This document shows, piece by piece, positions 1-7,170 of a DNA stretch of 15,818 bases. Each line of letters begins with the position of its first letter. Within the stretch, counting starts at the first letter, position 1. The DNA is from JAHJFW01 sp964595075 (GTDB lineage: Bacteria; Patescibacteriota; Patescibacteriia; 2-12-FULL-60-25), in the NCBI GenBank assembly GCA_964595075.1, contig CAZQNT010000022.1, forward strand, positions 1-15,818. Direction: 5' to 3'. Under the pieces are notes generated by a model. The model was not told the origin of the DNA and searched no databases. It saw nothing but the letters and a program-made list of their open reading frames with translations. Both the position numbers and the translations under genes were made by a program.

Positions 1-2
1 CT

Positions 3-1064
3 CTTGGAGTTGCGCCGTACATAACGGCTTCGATTATTTTCCAATTGCTGACCATGATTTTTCCGGCGCTTGAAGCGATCCAGAAAGAGGGCGAGTCGGG
101 ACAGCGGCGGATTACACAGTGGACGCGATTACTCACTATACCGCTTTCAATTTTGCAGTCTTTCGGTCTCTTGTCCCTGCTTCGTCGTTCACAGTTTCAG
201 ATTCTTACAAAAACGGATCCGTTGCACATAGTAACGATCATAGTCACTGTCACGGCTGGGACGGTTTTTTTGATGTGGCTCGGCGAGTTGATCTCCGAGA
301 AAAAAATCGGAAACGGCATCTCACTCCTGATTTTCGCAGGTATCGTAGCGAGTTTACCGCAGCAAGCTTCGCAGCTGTTTATAACGTTTGATCGGTCACA
401 AGTTTTCGTGTGGGGATTTTATATCATAATCGCACTATTAACTATTTTTGGAGTCGTATTCGTAACGGAGGCGCAGCGCAATATACCCGTGCAATACGCT
501 AGGGCGTCACGAGGAGCCGGATCGCTTTCCGGCGGCATATCTTCCAGTCTTCCGCTTCGCGTTAACATGGCAGGAGTAATCCCGATCATTTTCGCGATAT
601 CTCTGCTTCTGTTTCCATCGGTCGTAGCGCAATTTTTCGTGAGCGCTCGAACTCCTTGGATAGCCGATGTCGCGCGTTGGATAATAGTGACTTTACAGAA
701 TCAAATAGTGTACGGCGCTTCATATTTTATTTTGGTGTTTGCGTTCACGTATTTTTACACGGCTGTTGTTTTTCACCCGGATAAGATCGCGGAAAATATG
801 CAGAAGCAAGGCGGATTTATTCCAGGCATTCGTCCCGGCCGTCCGACTGCGGAGTATCTGAACGCAGTAATCAATCGAATAAATTTGTTCGGCGCCGGCT
901 TTTTGGGAATTATCGCCGTTCTTCCGCTAGTCGGTCAGGGCATGGGCGGTTCAAAACTTCTCGCCATCGGCGGAACGTCGCTTTTAATCGTAGTTTCCGT
1001 TGTCATCGAATCCGTGAAACAGATCGAATCGCAGATCACAATGCGCCAGTACGACGCATATTAG
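3..1064 (+). CDS. secY: Preprotein translocase subunit SecY (5' partial)
   Basis: SecY is the channel-forming subunit of the SecYEG translocon in the inner membrane. The reading frame is open from the first base of the window, so the gene starts upstream. 353 residues are visible of a family that is usually about 430, so roughly 75 N-terminal residues (TM1 and the plug) are missing. The visible part begins with LGVAPYITASIIFQLL, followed by the PALEAIQKEGE segment typical of SecY. The rest alternates long hydrophobic helices with conserved loops: LGELISEKKIGNGISL, the LPLRVNMAGVIPIIFA region, the cytoplasmic loop NMQKQGGFIPGIRPGRPT, and the C-terminal IESQITMRQYD. A start at TTG 45 would be internal to the conserved fold. 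It is followed by adk and map, the standard spc-operon order. Identity is very secure. Confidence 0.97.
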   Translation, partial: LGVAPYITASIIFQLLTMIFPALEAIQKEGESGQRRITQWTRLLTIPLSILQSFGLLSLLRRSQFQILTKTDPLHIVTIIVTVTAGTVFLMWLGELISEKKIGNGISLLIFAGIVASLPQQASQLFITFDRSQVFVWGFYIIIALLTIFGVVFVTEAQRNIPVQYARASRGAGSLSGGISSSLPLRVNMAGVIPIIFAISLLLFPSVVAQFFVSARTPWIADVARWIIVTLQNQIVYGASYFILVFAFTYFYTAVVFHPDKIAENMQKQGGFIPGIRPGRPTAEYLNAVINRINLFGAGFLGIIAVLPLVGQGMGGSKLLAIGGTSLLIVVSVVIESVKQIESQITMRQYDAY

Positions 1065-1077
1065 AATAGGAATCAAC

Positions 1078-1160
1078 TGTCATTCCAGCGAAGGCTGGAA
1101 TCCAGAAATCTAAAGAAAACGACTTTTTGATTCTGGATCCCTGCCTTCGCAGGGATGACA
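1078..1160. repeat. GTCAT-bounded palindromic element, family A, copy 1
   Basis: An imperfect inverted repeat lies between secY and adk. The left arm, from 1078, reads TGTCATTCCAGCG followed by AAGGCTGGAATCCAGAA. The right arm, from 1131, reads TTCTGGATCCCTGCC followed by TTCGCAGGGATGACA. Each arm also carries its own small hairpin (TTCCAGCGAAGGCTGGAA on the left). It begins 13 bases after the secY stop codon. The truncated palindrome at 15750 onward is a second copy. It looks like a non-autonomous, MITE/REP-like element; no target-site duplication is obvious. Confidence 0.85.
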
Positions 1161-1206
1161 ATAAAGAATAGGCGACTTATCCTTCATGCTTGAGGCAGAT
1201 CATCCT

Positions 1207-1236
1207 TTGGCTGAAAGGGGGAGAATCTGCTATCCT
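1207..1236 (+). promoter_or_regulatory. Possible extended -10 promoter for leaderless adk transcript
   Basis: TTGGCT at 1207-1212 and TATCCT at 1231-1236 are separated by 18 bases, and a TG one base upstream of the -10 (TGCTATCCT) gives an extended -10. Transcription would start near 1243, almost at the GTG start codon at 1246. The match is modest and the region also lies in a possible N-terminal extension of adk. Confidence 0.3.
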
Positions 1237-1245
1237 TGTCTTTCT

Positions 1246-1905
1246 GTGACAAAGAAACGTTTACGCGTGGTGTTATTCGGACCCCAGGGCTGCGGCAAGG
1301 GGACGCAGGGGCAACTTATCGCCGACCGTTTCGACGTGCCGCTCGTAGGCGTTGGCGAAATGCATCGCAAAGAAATATCCGAAAATACTTCGCTCGGCAA
1401 ATTGGTTAAACAGTACGTGGAAAGCGGAAAGCTGGCGCCCGACGAAGTGACGAACGCGATTGTCGCGAAACAGATGAAGCGGCTAGATCTTTCTAAAGGA
1501 TTCGTGATTGACGGTTATCCGCGCAACGTGGAGCAAGCAATTCATCTCGACCGTATCGCAAAAGTGAATCTCGCAATCAACATAAAAATATCCGACAAGG
1601 AATCCATACGTCGGCTTGAGGGAAGGGTTGGGTGCGAGGCGTGCGGCCAGGTTTATCACTTGACCGACGCTCCGCCGATACGAAACGGCATTTGCGTGGT
1701 ATGCGGTCGCAAGCTCACGAAACGCTCGGACGATACGGAAGATGTCATTCGCCAGCGTCTTGCCAGCTATCATTTCATGACCGAACCCCTGGCGACGTAC
1801 TATCGCCAGCGCGGAATTTTGCTTGTCATAAACGGCGAACAGCCGATTCCGTACGTTTTTGAAGATATCATCAAAAAGACTGCAAAACTTGGATTTTCAT
1901 GCTAG
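1246..1905 (+). CDS. adk: Adenylate kinase with four-cysteine (zinc-type) LID
   Basis: Interconverts ATP + AMP and 2 ADP in the cytoplasm. The 219-residue protein starts with a short lead and then the P-loop GPQGCGKGTQ (residues 12-21). It has the DGYPR motif (89-93) that helps bind AMP, and an insertion-type LID with four cysteines (130, 133, 150, 153), the arrangement that binds zinc in Gram-positive-type adenylate kinases. The usual STGD(L/M)LR AMP-site segment is altered to GVGEMHRKE. I prefer GTG 1246 because the family normally starts just before the P-loop. The in-frame ATG at 1186 would add 20 residues (MLEADHPLAERGRICYPCLS) with no family counterpart. No Shine-Dalgarno is close to either start. 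Position between secY and map fits the spc operon. Function is secure, start is not. Confidence 0.93.
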   Translation: MTKKRLRVVLFGPQGCGKGTQGQLIADRFDVPLVGVGEMHRKEISENTSLGKLVKQYVESGKLAPDEVTNAIVAKQMKRLDLSKGFVIDGYPRNVEQAIHLDRIAKVNLAINIKISDKESIRRLEGRVGCEACGQVYHLTDAPPIRNGICVVCGRKLTKRSDDTEDVIRQRLASYHFMTEPLATYYRQRGILLVINGEQPIPYVFEDIIKKTAKLGFSC

Positions 1906-1914
1906 AGTTTTTGT

Positions 1915-2694
1915 ATGGCTTTTATTAAAACTACAGAAGAAATAGAAAGACTTAAGGAAGGAGGGGTTTTGCTTTCTGGAGTTCTTCGCATGGTCGCGTC
2001 CGCTTGTAAACCAGGAGCTTCAACGGAGGATTTAGACTCTTTGGCGCGAAAAGAGTTTGAGCGCGTCGGAGGCGCGCCGTCGTTCTTGAATTATCAGATC
2101 GGTCCGGAAGACCCGCCATATCCTTCAGCTCTTTGCATTTCCATTAACGAAGAAGTCGTGCACGGCCCGGCGACTCCCGATCGTAAAATCGCGGAAGGCG
2201 ACGTCGTCGGGCTTGATATTGGCATGTGGTACAAGGCCCTCGCCACGGATATGGCAACAACGGTGATAATCGGAGAGACGACGGAAGACAGACGACGGTT
2301 GGTCAAGGACACGCGCGAATCATTGGTTCGCGCTCTTTCGGTTGTGAGGGCAGGCGCACTCGTAAGCGAGATAGGCGCCACTATCGAAGATTTTTTATTG
2401 CCGAAAAATTATGGAATAGTTCGCGACCTCGTTGGTCACGGAGTCGGCCACGCGATTCACGAAGAACCGCAGATCCCGAATTTTCGCGATCCGCGGACTC
2501 CGCGCGTAGTTTTGAAAGAGGGTATGGTGCTCGCTATAGAACCGATGATTACATTAGGAACATGGAAGGTTCGATTAAAAAAAGACGGATGGACGATAGT
2601 CACCGCAGACGGGTCTCCTTCAGCGCACTTCGAGGTTACGATAGCGGTAACGAAAACTGGATATGATCTTATTACTCCGTGGCCTGATGCTTAG
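1915..2694 (+). CDS. map: Type I methionine aminopeptidase
   Basis: Removes the N-terminal methionine from nascent proteins. The 259-residue protein has the pita-bread fold signature with the full set of metal ligands in order: D101 (GLDIG), D112 (ATDMATT), H175 (VGHGVGH), E209 (AIEPM) and E240 (AHFEVT), plus the active-site H83 in VVHGP. Length is normal for the short type I enzymes without an N-terminal zinc finger. It begins 9 bases after the adk stop. There is no Shine-Dalgarno; instead TAGAGT at 1903-1908 lies 6 bases upstream of the ATG. The gene ends directly against a palindromic repeat. Identity secure. Confidence 0.96.
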   Translation: MAFIKTTEEIERLKEGGVLLSGVLRMVASACKPGASTEDLDSLARKEFERVGGAPSFLNYQIGPEDPPYPSALCISINEEVVHGPATPDRKIAEGDVVGLDIGMWYKALATDMATTVIIGETTEDRRRLVKDTRESLVRALSVVRAGALVSEIGATIEDFLLPKNYGIVRDLVGHGVGHAIHEEPQIPNFRDPRTPRVVLKEGMVLAIEPMITLGTWKVRLKKDGWTIVTADGSPSAHFEVTIAVTKTGYDLITPWPDA

Positions 2695-2798
2695 TGTCAT
2701 CCCGAGGGAAGTCGGAGCGACGAGGGATCTTCGATATGGAACCGCAAGCGTGACGTGCCGAATCGAGCGGAAGATCCTTCGCTCCGCTCAGGATGACA
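2695..2798. repeat. GTCAT-bounded palindromic element, family B
   Basis: A 104-bp imperfect palindrome fills the gap between map and the ruvX-like gene. The left arm reads TGTCATCCCGAGGGAAGTCG and continues with GAGCGACGAGGGATCTTC. The right arm reads GAAGATCCTTCGCTCCGCTC followed by AGGATGACA. It starts on the base after the map stop codon and ends 7 bases before the next start codon, so any transcript spanning the two genes carries a long hairpin there. The sequence differs from family A and C internally but shares the GTCAT...ATGAC ends. Confidence 0.85.
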
Positions 2799-2805
2799 TT
2801 AATAT

Positions 2806-3213
2806 ATGAGAGTACTCGGAATTGACTACGGATCAAAACGAGTCGGCGTTGCTCTTGGCGACACCGAATCTCGAATAGCGTCTCCATGGTCCATTATTGA
2901 AGTTGATAGTCGCTTGGAAGTTTTGCGGCGGATTATGGATTTCGTAAAGAACGAAGGCGCGGAAAAGATCGTGGTCGGGGTTCCGCGCCCGCTTGGCGAT
3001 CAGAAGTTTGAAAATGAACAGGTGAAAGAGGTTCGGTTGTTTATAAAAGATTTGGAAGCGCAAGGAATTCCCGTCGAAGAAGCCGACGAAACTTTAAGCA
3101 GCAAGCTCGCCGCCGGACAAATGATCGAGCGCGGAGAAAAAGGAAAGCGCGACGACCTCGCGGCTGCCGCGATTTTGCAGAGTTGGTTGGATGGCCATGC
3201 CCTACATCCGTGA
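2806..3213 (+). CDS. ruvX: YqgF/RuvX-family RNase H-fold nuclease (putative Holliday junction resolvase / pre-16S rRNA nuclease)
   Basis: A 135-residue protein, usual length for the YqgF/RuvX family. Family members have been assigned to 16S rRNA 5'-end maturation and proposed as Holliday junction resolvases. The sequence opens with LGIDYGSKRVGVAL, carrying the first catalytic aspartate D7. It then has KIVVGVP (54-60), the E95-containing DETLSS segment in place of the usual DERL(S/T)T, and DDLAAAAILQSWLD (116-129), which supplies the last acidic residues. The usual GLP-x-N-x-DG loop is altered to GVPRPLGDQKFENE. It overlaps the start of recO by 23 bases, so the two are probably translationally coupled. 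ATG 2806 lies 7 bases after the palindrome and has no Shine-Dalgarno. Confidence 0.9.
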   Translation: MRVLGIDYGSKRVGVALGDTESRIASPWSIIEVDSRLEVLRRIMDFVKNEGAEKIVVGVPRPLGDQKFENEQVKEVRLFIKDLEAQGIPVEEADETLSSKLAAGQMIERGEKGKRDDLAAAAILQSWLDGHALHP

Positions 3214-3865
3214 TCGCGCGTTCGTCCTCAAGAAAGAGCCGGTCAATGAGCATGATCGGAGATATGTTTTGTATGGAAGAGAGCATGGATTACTCACGGC
3301 GGTCGCGCGCGGAACGTCTCTACGAACTTCCAAACAGGCAGGACATATCGAACCGTTTACGGAAGCGGAAATAATGATTGCGAAAGGACGCGCTTGGGAT
3401 AAATTGGCTGTGGCTCGCAACGTATCTGAAGATAGTGTGGCGTATCTACCGCTACGAACAATCGGCGCCATGGCCGTGATGGGCGCGTTTTGCGATCTCG
3501 TGGCTTCGCTGACTAGGTCGGGCGTATGTGACGCGCGGATTTACGATCTTATAAAAGACACGCGTATCGCTTGCGCAAAAATGGAGAGTGGCGCATCTTC
3601 AACAAGAGCGAGTTTTATTTTTTCAGGGTCCGCGCTGAAATTGTTGGATCTGTTGGGATACGCACCTATCGCGAATGAGTCGATCAACCAAGACGTCCGA
3701 AAACTCGTCGCGTTCGCAAGAAGGTTTCCATTGACCGAAGCCCTTAGAATAACTGCAGCCCCGATCGTCTTCAACGAATTTTCTTATTTCGTAGAATCGG
3801 CACTCACTCACGCGCCGTTGGAAAAAAAACCGCACGGATTTAAGACGGTTGCAGAGCTGGGATAA
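3191..3865 (+). CDS. recO: DNA repair protein RecO
   Basis: RecO loads RecA onto SSB-coated single-stranded DNA together with RecR in recombinational gap repair. The 224-residue protein has the N-terminal OB-fold pattern YIRDRAFVLKKEPVNEHDRRYVLYGREHGLLTAVARG, followed by the helical region with RTIGAMAVMGAFCDLVASLTRSG and a C-terminal LKLLDLLGY segment, all characteristic of RecO. No C-terminal four-cysteine zinc cluster is present. Two starts are possible, ATG 3191 and ATG 3197, both inside the upstream gene; I use the first. The assignment rests on fold pattern and on the neighbouring repair-related gene rather than on catalytic motifs, since RecO is poorly conserved. Confidence 0.85.
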   Translation: MAMPYIRDRAFVLKKEPVNEHDRRYVLYGREHGLLTAVARGTSLRTSKQAGHIEPFTEAEIMIAKGRAWDKLAVARNVSEDSVAYLPLRTIGAMAVMGAFCDLVASLTRSGVCDARIYDLIKDTRIACAKMESGASSTRASFIFSGSALKLLDLLGYAPIANESINQDVRKLVAFARRFPLTEALRITAAPIVFNEFSYFVESALTHAPLEKKPHGFKTVAELG

Positions 3866-3868
3866 TGA

Positions 3869-3897
3869 TTGACATAGTACCGTAAATCCGCTTCAAT
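3869..3897 (+). promoter_or_regulatory. Promoter for the orphan basic-protein gene
   Basis: A consensus -35 TTGACA at 3869-3874 is followed after exactly 17 bases by TTCAAT at 3892-3897 (4 of 6 to TATAAT). It begins 4 bases after the recO stop codon and leaves a leader of about 50 bases before the ATG at 3954. Confidence 0.55.
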
Positions 3898-3911
3898 TGG
3901 GCGGTTCTTTT
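3888..3911 (+). terminator. Possible weak terminator after recO
   Basis: CCGC (3888-3891) can pair with GCGG (3901-3904), followed by TTCTTTT. The stem is only four pairs and the element overlaps the promoter for the next gene, so a role in ending the secY-recO transcript is tentative. Confidence 0.3.
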
Positions 3912-3953
3912 CGCATTACTTAAGAAACAACCAACGGAGAGGAATCAGTCTAA

Positions 3954-4601
3954 ATGACACGATTTTCCTCGAGTCATTGGCGCGTGGCTGCCAGAACGGT
4001 TCCGGGGCCGAAACGGACCTTCAAGGTCGACTTTCCGTCCCTCATGCTTCAGAAGAAGCGCGAGACGAAGAAGCCGTCCAAAGAGCTGTCGATTCCGCGC
4101 GACGGTATCGTGCGCGCCGTGGCTTCTTCGGCCGCCAAGGTACGGAGGAAGTCCGCGTACATCATGCGCTTCGACAAGGTGGTCAGGGTCTACTGCGGCA
4201 TGATCCTTGGCTACACCGACAGGTACACGGTCGAGGAATACGTGTATCTTAAGCTCAAGCGGCTTGTTGCGAGTAGCGAGGCGCAGCGCATCTCCATTGG
4301 CAGAAAGGATCTTGAGGCGCAGGCGGACGCGATCTTCAACGAGATCGAGGCGTCTATCCTCACGATGGCTGCCAACGGCCATCCTGTAAAACACGACAAG
4401 CGCGATGACAAGCTTCGGGTTTGGTCGCGCCTGCGCGAGCGAGGGGGGAAATGCTTCCTGACCGTGAAGCGGCGTCCGCAGAGCGGTAAGTGGCAGGTGC
4501 TCAGCCTCGAGTCCATGGCCAAATTCCGCCGAAGGATGCGCAGCCGGTCGAATCGAAAAGACCGCGAATATCGAAACACTCCGAAACACAAGCGGTACTA
4601 A
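3954..4601 (+). CDS. Orphan highly basic protein of unknown function
   Basis: I do not recognise this 215-residue protein. It is rich in Arg and Lys throughout, most strongly at the C terminus (residues about 190-215, with runs such as RRRMRSRSNRKDREYR), and has no signal peptide or membrane segment. The middle (about 90-130) is predicted by eye to be helical with acidic-basic alternation. Its charge would suit nucleic-acid or ribosome binding, but no motif supports a specific role. It starts after a Shine-Dalgarno-like GGAGAGG at 3936-3942 and has its own promoter and strong terminator, so it is a single-gene unit. It is richer in GC than neighbouring genes and prefers AAG for lysine over AAA, unlike asnS or recO. 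This hints at acquisition or high expression. Confidence 0.75.
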   Translation: MTRFSSSHWRVAARTVPGPKRTFKVDFPSLMLQKKRETKKPSKELSIPRDGIVRAVASSAAKVRRKSAYIMRFDKVVRVYCGMILGYTDRYTVEEYVYLKLKRLVASSEAQRISIGRKDLEAQADAIFNEIEASILTMAANGHPVKHDKRDDKLRVWSRLRERGGKCFLTVKRRPQSGKWQVLSLESMAKFRRRMRSRSNRKDREYRNTPKHKRY

Positions 4602-4613
4602 CCGTACTCCAAG

Positions 4614-4649
4614 CCCCTTGATGCGCAGTTGCGCAAACGGGGGTTTTTT
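4614..4649 (+). terminator. Rho-independent terminator after the orphan basic-protein gene
   Basis: CCCC (4614-4617) pairs with GGGG near 4639, enclosing a perfect inner hairpin TGCGCA-GT-TGCGCA (4622-4635), followed by six T. It lies 12 bases after the stop codon and ends the single-gene unit. Confidence 0.85.
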
Positions 4650-4690
4650 CATACAGTAAGGGAGTTACAGAAGCTTGACTCATTAGCTTG

Positions 4691-4790
4691 AGTCATTGCG
4701 AGCGCATAGACGAGAAGCGCGTGGCAATCTTTTAAGGCGAATTTTTTTCTAAAAGATTGCCACGTCGCCTGCTGGCTCCTCGCAATGACA
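4691..4790. repeat. GTCAT-bounded palindromic element, family C, copy 1
   Basis: A 100-bp palindrome upstream of asnS. The outer arms are AGTCATTGCGAG and CTCGCAATGACA. The inner arms are GTGGCAATCTTTTA and TAAAAGATTGCCAC, with short internal unpaired segments. The copy at 9353-9453 has the same outer and inner arms, so this is a true dispersed family. The right end contains an ATG at 4785 that is in frame with asnS but belongs to the repeat. Confidence 0.88.
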
Positions 4791-4814
4791 ACTAAAGTTA
4801 ATACTTTCAATACT

Positions 4815-6107
4815 ATGACAATATTGATTTCAGATTTTTCCGAACACGTCGGCGAATCGGTGACGGTGAAGGGATGGGCGTACAACGTGCGTTCATCCGG
4901 AAGCATCGCGTTCTTGCAGATACGCGACGGTTCCGGGTTTACGCAGGCAGTTGTCGCCAAACAATCCGTGGATGAATCTTCATGGCAGGCGGCGGTTGAT
5001 ACCACTATCGAGTCGTCGGTTGAAGTTATGGGGACAGTATCCGCGCATCCGAAGCAAGCCGGTGTATTCGAACTTCAGGCAACGTCCGTCTCCATCATTC
5101 AGCGCGCCGAAGAATATCCGATCGGGAAAAAGGAACACGGCCCCGACTTCCTTTTGGACAATCGGCATCTGTGGCTGCGCGCGCCGTCGCAATGGGCGAT
5201 CCAGCGCGTTCGAGATTCCATTATCCGCGCGACGTACGATTATCTGCGAGATCACTCGTTTACGAAAATCGACGCGCCGATTTTTACGCCGAACGCTTGC
5301 GAGGGAACCACGGATCTTTTCGAGGTGGATTATTTCGAAGATCGAAAAGCATACCTCACGCAGTCCGGACAGCTTTATCTCGAAGCCGCTATCGCCTCGG
5401 TCGGTCGTTGTTTTGATTTCGGTCCCGTTTTCCGCGCCGAAAAATCAAAAACTCGTCGCCATCTAATCGAGTTCTGGATGATGGATGCGGAAGCGGCGTT
5501 CGTTGAGCATGAAGAAAATTTGCGTATCCAAGAGGAGCTTGTATCGTTCATCGTCAGCCGCGTTCTTGAGGAGCGGCAAGCGGAGTTGAAGATACTGGAA
5601 AGGAACACGGCGCCTCTCGAAAACGTCAAACCGCCGTTCTATCGTCTGACGCACGCGGACGCGATCAAAAAACTTCACGAACTCGGAAGCGATATCGGAG
5701 AGATGGATGATCTTGGCGCGGATGACGAGACCAGATTGACGCAGCTGTATGACAAACCTCTTTTTATCGAAAAATATCCGGCTGCAGTAAAAGCGTTTTA
5801 CATGAAGCCGGACCCGTCCGATCCGACTCGCGTTTTGAACGCCGATCTTCTTGCTCCTGAAGGATACGGTGAAATCATAGGCGGTTCGCAGCGCGAAGAT
5901 TCTTATGACGCATTGCTCGCGCGAATTCGGAGTCACGGACTGCCAGAGAAGGCGTTCGCGTGGTATCTTGATCTGCGAAAGTACGGCTCGGTACCACATT
6001 CCGGTTTCGGATTTGGGCTCGAACGGATAGTGGCGTGGGTTTGCGGGTTACATCACGTGAGAGAGACGATTCCGTTTCCTAGATTGATCAATAGGTTGGA
6101 TCCGTAA
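4815..6107 (+). CDS. asnS: Asparaginyl-tRNA synthetase (class IIb)
   Basis: Charges tRNA-Asn with asparagine using ATP. The 430-residue protein has an N-terminal OB-fold anticodon-binding domain (about 1-100, VTVKGWAYNVRSSGSIAFLQIRDGSG). The class II catalytic core follows, with motif 1 around 150-160, motif 2 FRAEKSKTRRHLIEFWMMDAE (207-227) and motif 3 GFGFGLERIVAWVCG (397-411). The EFWMMDAE segment and the SGQLYLEAAI stretch distinguish AsnRS from AspRS. I choose ATG 4815 (MTILISDF), because the in-frame ATG at 4785 is part of a dispersed palindrome and adds ten residues with no OB-fold counterpart. No Shine-Dalgarno is visible. Its presence means Asn-tRNA can be made directly. Confidence 0.96.
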   Translation: MTILISDFSEHVGESVTVKGWAYNVRSSGSIAFLQIRDGSGFTQAVVAKQSVDESSWQAAVDTTIESSVEVMGTVSAHPKQAGVFELQATSVSIIQRAEEYPIGKKEHGPDFLLDNRHLWLRAPSQWAIQRVRDSIIRATYDYLRDHSFTKIDAPIFTPNACEGTTDLFEVDYFEDRKAYLTQSGQLYLEAAIASVGRCFDFGPVFRAEKSKTRRHLIEFWMMDAEAAFVEHEENLRIQEELVSFIVSRVLEERQAELKILERNTAPLENVKPPFYRLTHADAIKKLHELGSDIGEMDDLGADDETRLTQLYDKPLFIEKYPAAVKAFYMKPDPSDPTRVLNADLLAPEGYGEIIGGSQREDSYDALLARIRSHGLPEKAFAWYLDLRKYGSVPHSGFGFGLERIVAWVCGLHHVRETIPFPRLINRLDP

Positions 6108-6118
6108 AAAAATAGCGC

Positions 6119-7141
6119 ATGAATTCGTCACCAAAAAACGGATATTTTACAGTTTTTGTTTCTTTGCTTGTAATTGCAGCCGCTGCTGCAGTTGTTTTTG
6201 TTTACCCGGATCGTTTTTCACCAAAGATTATTTCTGAAAGTTACGAGTATCGAGTACCGAGTGCCAAGCCATTCGCGTTGTTGGCTGACGATAGCGGCGC
6301 GTGGTTTCAATCCGCAAGCGGATCCATTCCTTTGATGTGGCCGGAAGACGTAAAGCTTCTTGGCTCGGCACTGTCTTCGTTTCGCGGACATGACGTTAAG
6401 ACCGGGGAGAATGCGTATCTTGAAAGCGGATTTGTTTTTGCAACCTCGTCTATCGGCATTCGTTCTCCCGACGGACGAAGGTCGATTCATCCAACGCCAT
6501 CCGCTCCAGATGGAACCGGCGCCATTTTGATCAGATACGGCGGTGATACGAGCAATGTGATATTAAGAGAGGGGAATGGTAGAGGAATTAGAGATGCTCA
6601 AGCGGTTGGATGGTGGGATAATGAAACAGTGGCTGTGGTTGGAATAAAAAATTCCGTTCGAACCGCATTCGCAGTTGGGATCGCTGGCGGCGTTCGAGTC
6701 GTAGCGTCTTTGCCTGAGACTGCAACACAAATAGAGATGTTTGACGGAGGTTTGTGGTATGTGACGATAACGACGGGTGAGGGGCTTGAGAGTGAGCCAG
6801 AGCCGCCGTCTGAACTGCATAAATTCACAGCAGATGGCAAAGATTCTATCTTATTGGTTTCAACGACGACGGTTATTTCTAGGTATGTTGTGGTTGATGG
6901 AAATCTCGTGGCTACGCAGAATAATGAGGGAAAAATACACCATTCATCTTACACGGAAGATGTCGTGGCGGTAGGAGCGTTGCTAGATGCCACGGCGGAC
7001 GGAAAGCTGTTGATTCGCAACGGCGTAGACCTTTTATTCGGCGACCCTCGTTCCGGCGGGATGGCGTCTTGGCCGGTGTCGCTTGAAAAACGCGTCGCGG
7101 TTTTTCTCCTGAAGTCAGACGCGGTCGACGAAAAGCCGTAA
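6119..7141 (+). CDS. Membrane-anchored extracytoplasmic protein of unknown function
   Basis: A 340-residue protein not recognised by sequence. Residues 10-29 form a hydrophobic, alanine-rich helix after a short N terminus with two lysines and no arginine, typical of a signal anchor with the rest outside the membrane. No lipobox or clear cleavage site is seen. The exterior part has many short beta-strand-like segments, repeated turns such as DDSGAW, SPDGRRS, TADGKDS and TADGKLL, and no cysteines. This resembles a beta-propeller or WD/TolB-like repeat protein, as inference only. Residues 41-50 (SYEYRVPSAK) are encoded by a 7-bp repeat tract, just after the membrane helix where a linker is expected. 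It starts 11 bases after asnS and is followed 29 bases later by aspS, so it is probably co-transcribed with them. Confidence 0.8.
   Translation: MNSSPKNGYFTVFVSLLVIAAAAAVVFVYPDRFSPKIISESYEYRVPSAKPFALLADDSGAWFQSASGSIPLMWPEDVKLLGSALSSFRGHDVKTGENAYLESGFVFATSSIGIRSPDGRRSIHPTPSAPDGTGAILIRYGGDTSNVILREGNGRGIRDAQAVGWWDNETVAVVGIKNSVRTAFAVGIAGGVRVVASLPETATQIEMFDGGLWYVTITTGEGLESEPEPPSELHKFTADGKDSILLVSTTTVISRYVVVDGNLVATQNNEGKIHHSSYTEDVVAVGALLDATADGKLLIRNGVDLLFGDPRSGGMASWPVSLEKRVAVFLLKSDAVDEKP
6240..6267. repeat. Heptad repeat tract within the membrane-anchored protein gene
   Basis: Four tandem 7-bp units GTTACGA, GTATCGA, GTACCGA and GTGCCAA. The last two match the units GTGCCGA and GTTCCGA that appear, on the other strand, at 11553-11587. 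The tract is in frame and codes for residues 41-50 of the protein. Confidence 0.6.
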
Positions 7142-7170
7142 ATCATATAGGATATCTCGAGAAAATACAT

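Noticed and set aside
1186..1245. N-terminal extension of adenylate kinase from ATG 1186
   Set aside because: The 20 residues have no counterpart ahead of the P-loop in the family and no Shine-Dalgarno precedes the ATG; kept only as an alternative start.
3888..4649. Toxin-antitoxin pair around the basic orphan protein
   Set aside because: Only one gene is present between promoter and terminator and no partner ORF or TA fold is visible.
3945..4652. Minus-strand open frame of 235 codons opposite the orphan basic gene
   Set aside because: It covers the terminator and leader of the + strand gene, has no RBS, and its composition is what reverse reading of an Arg/Lys-rich gene gives.
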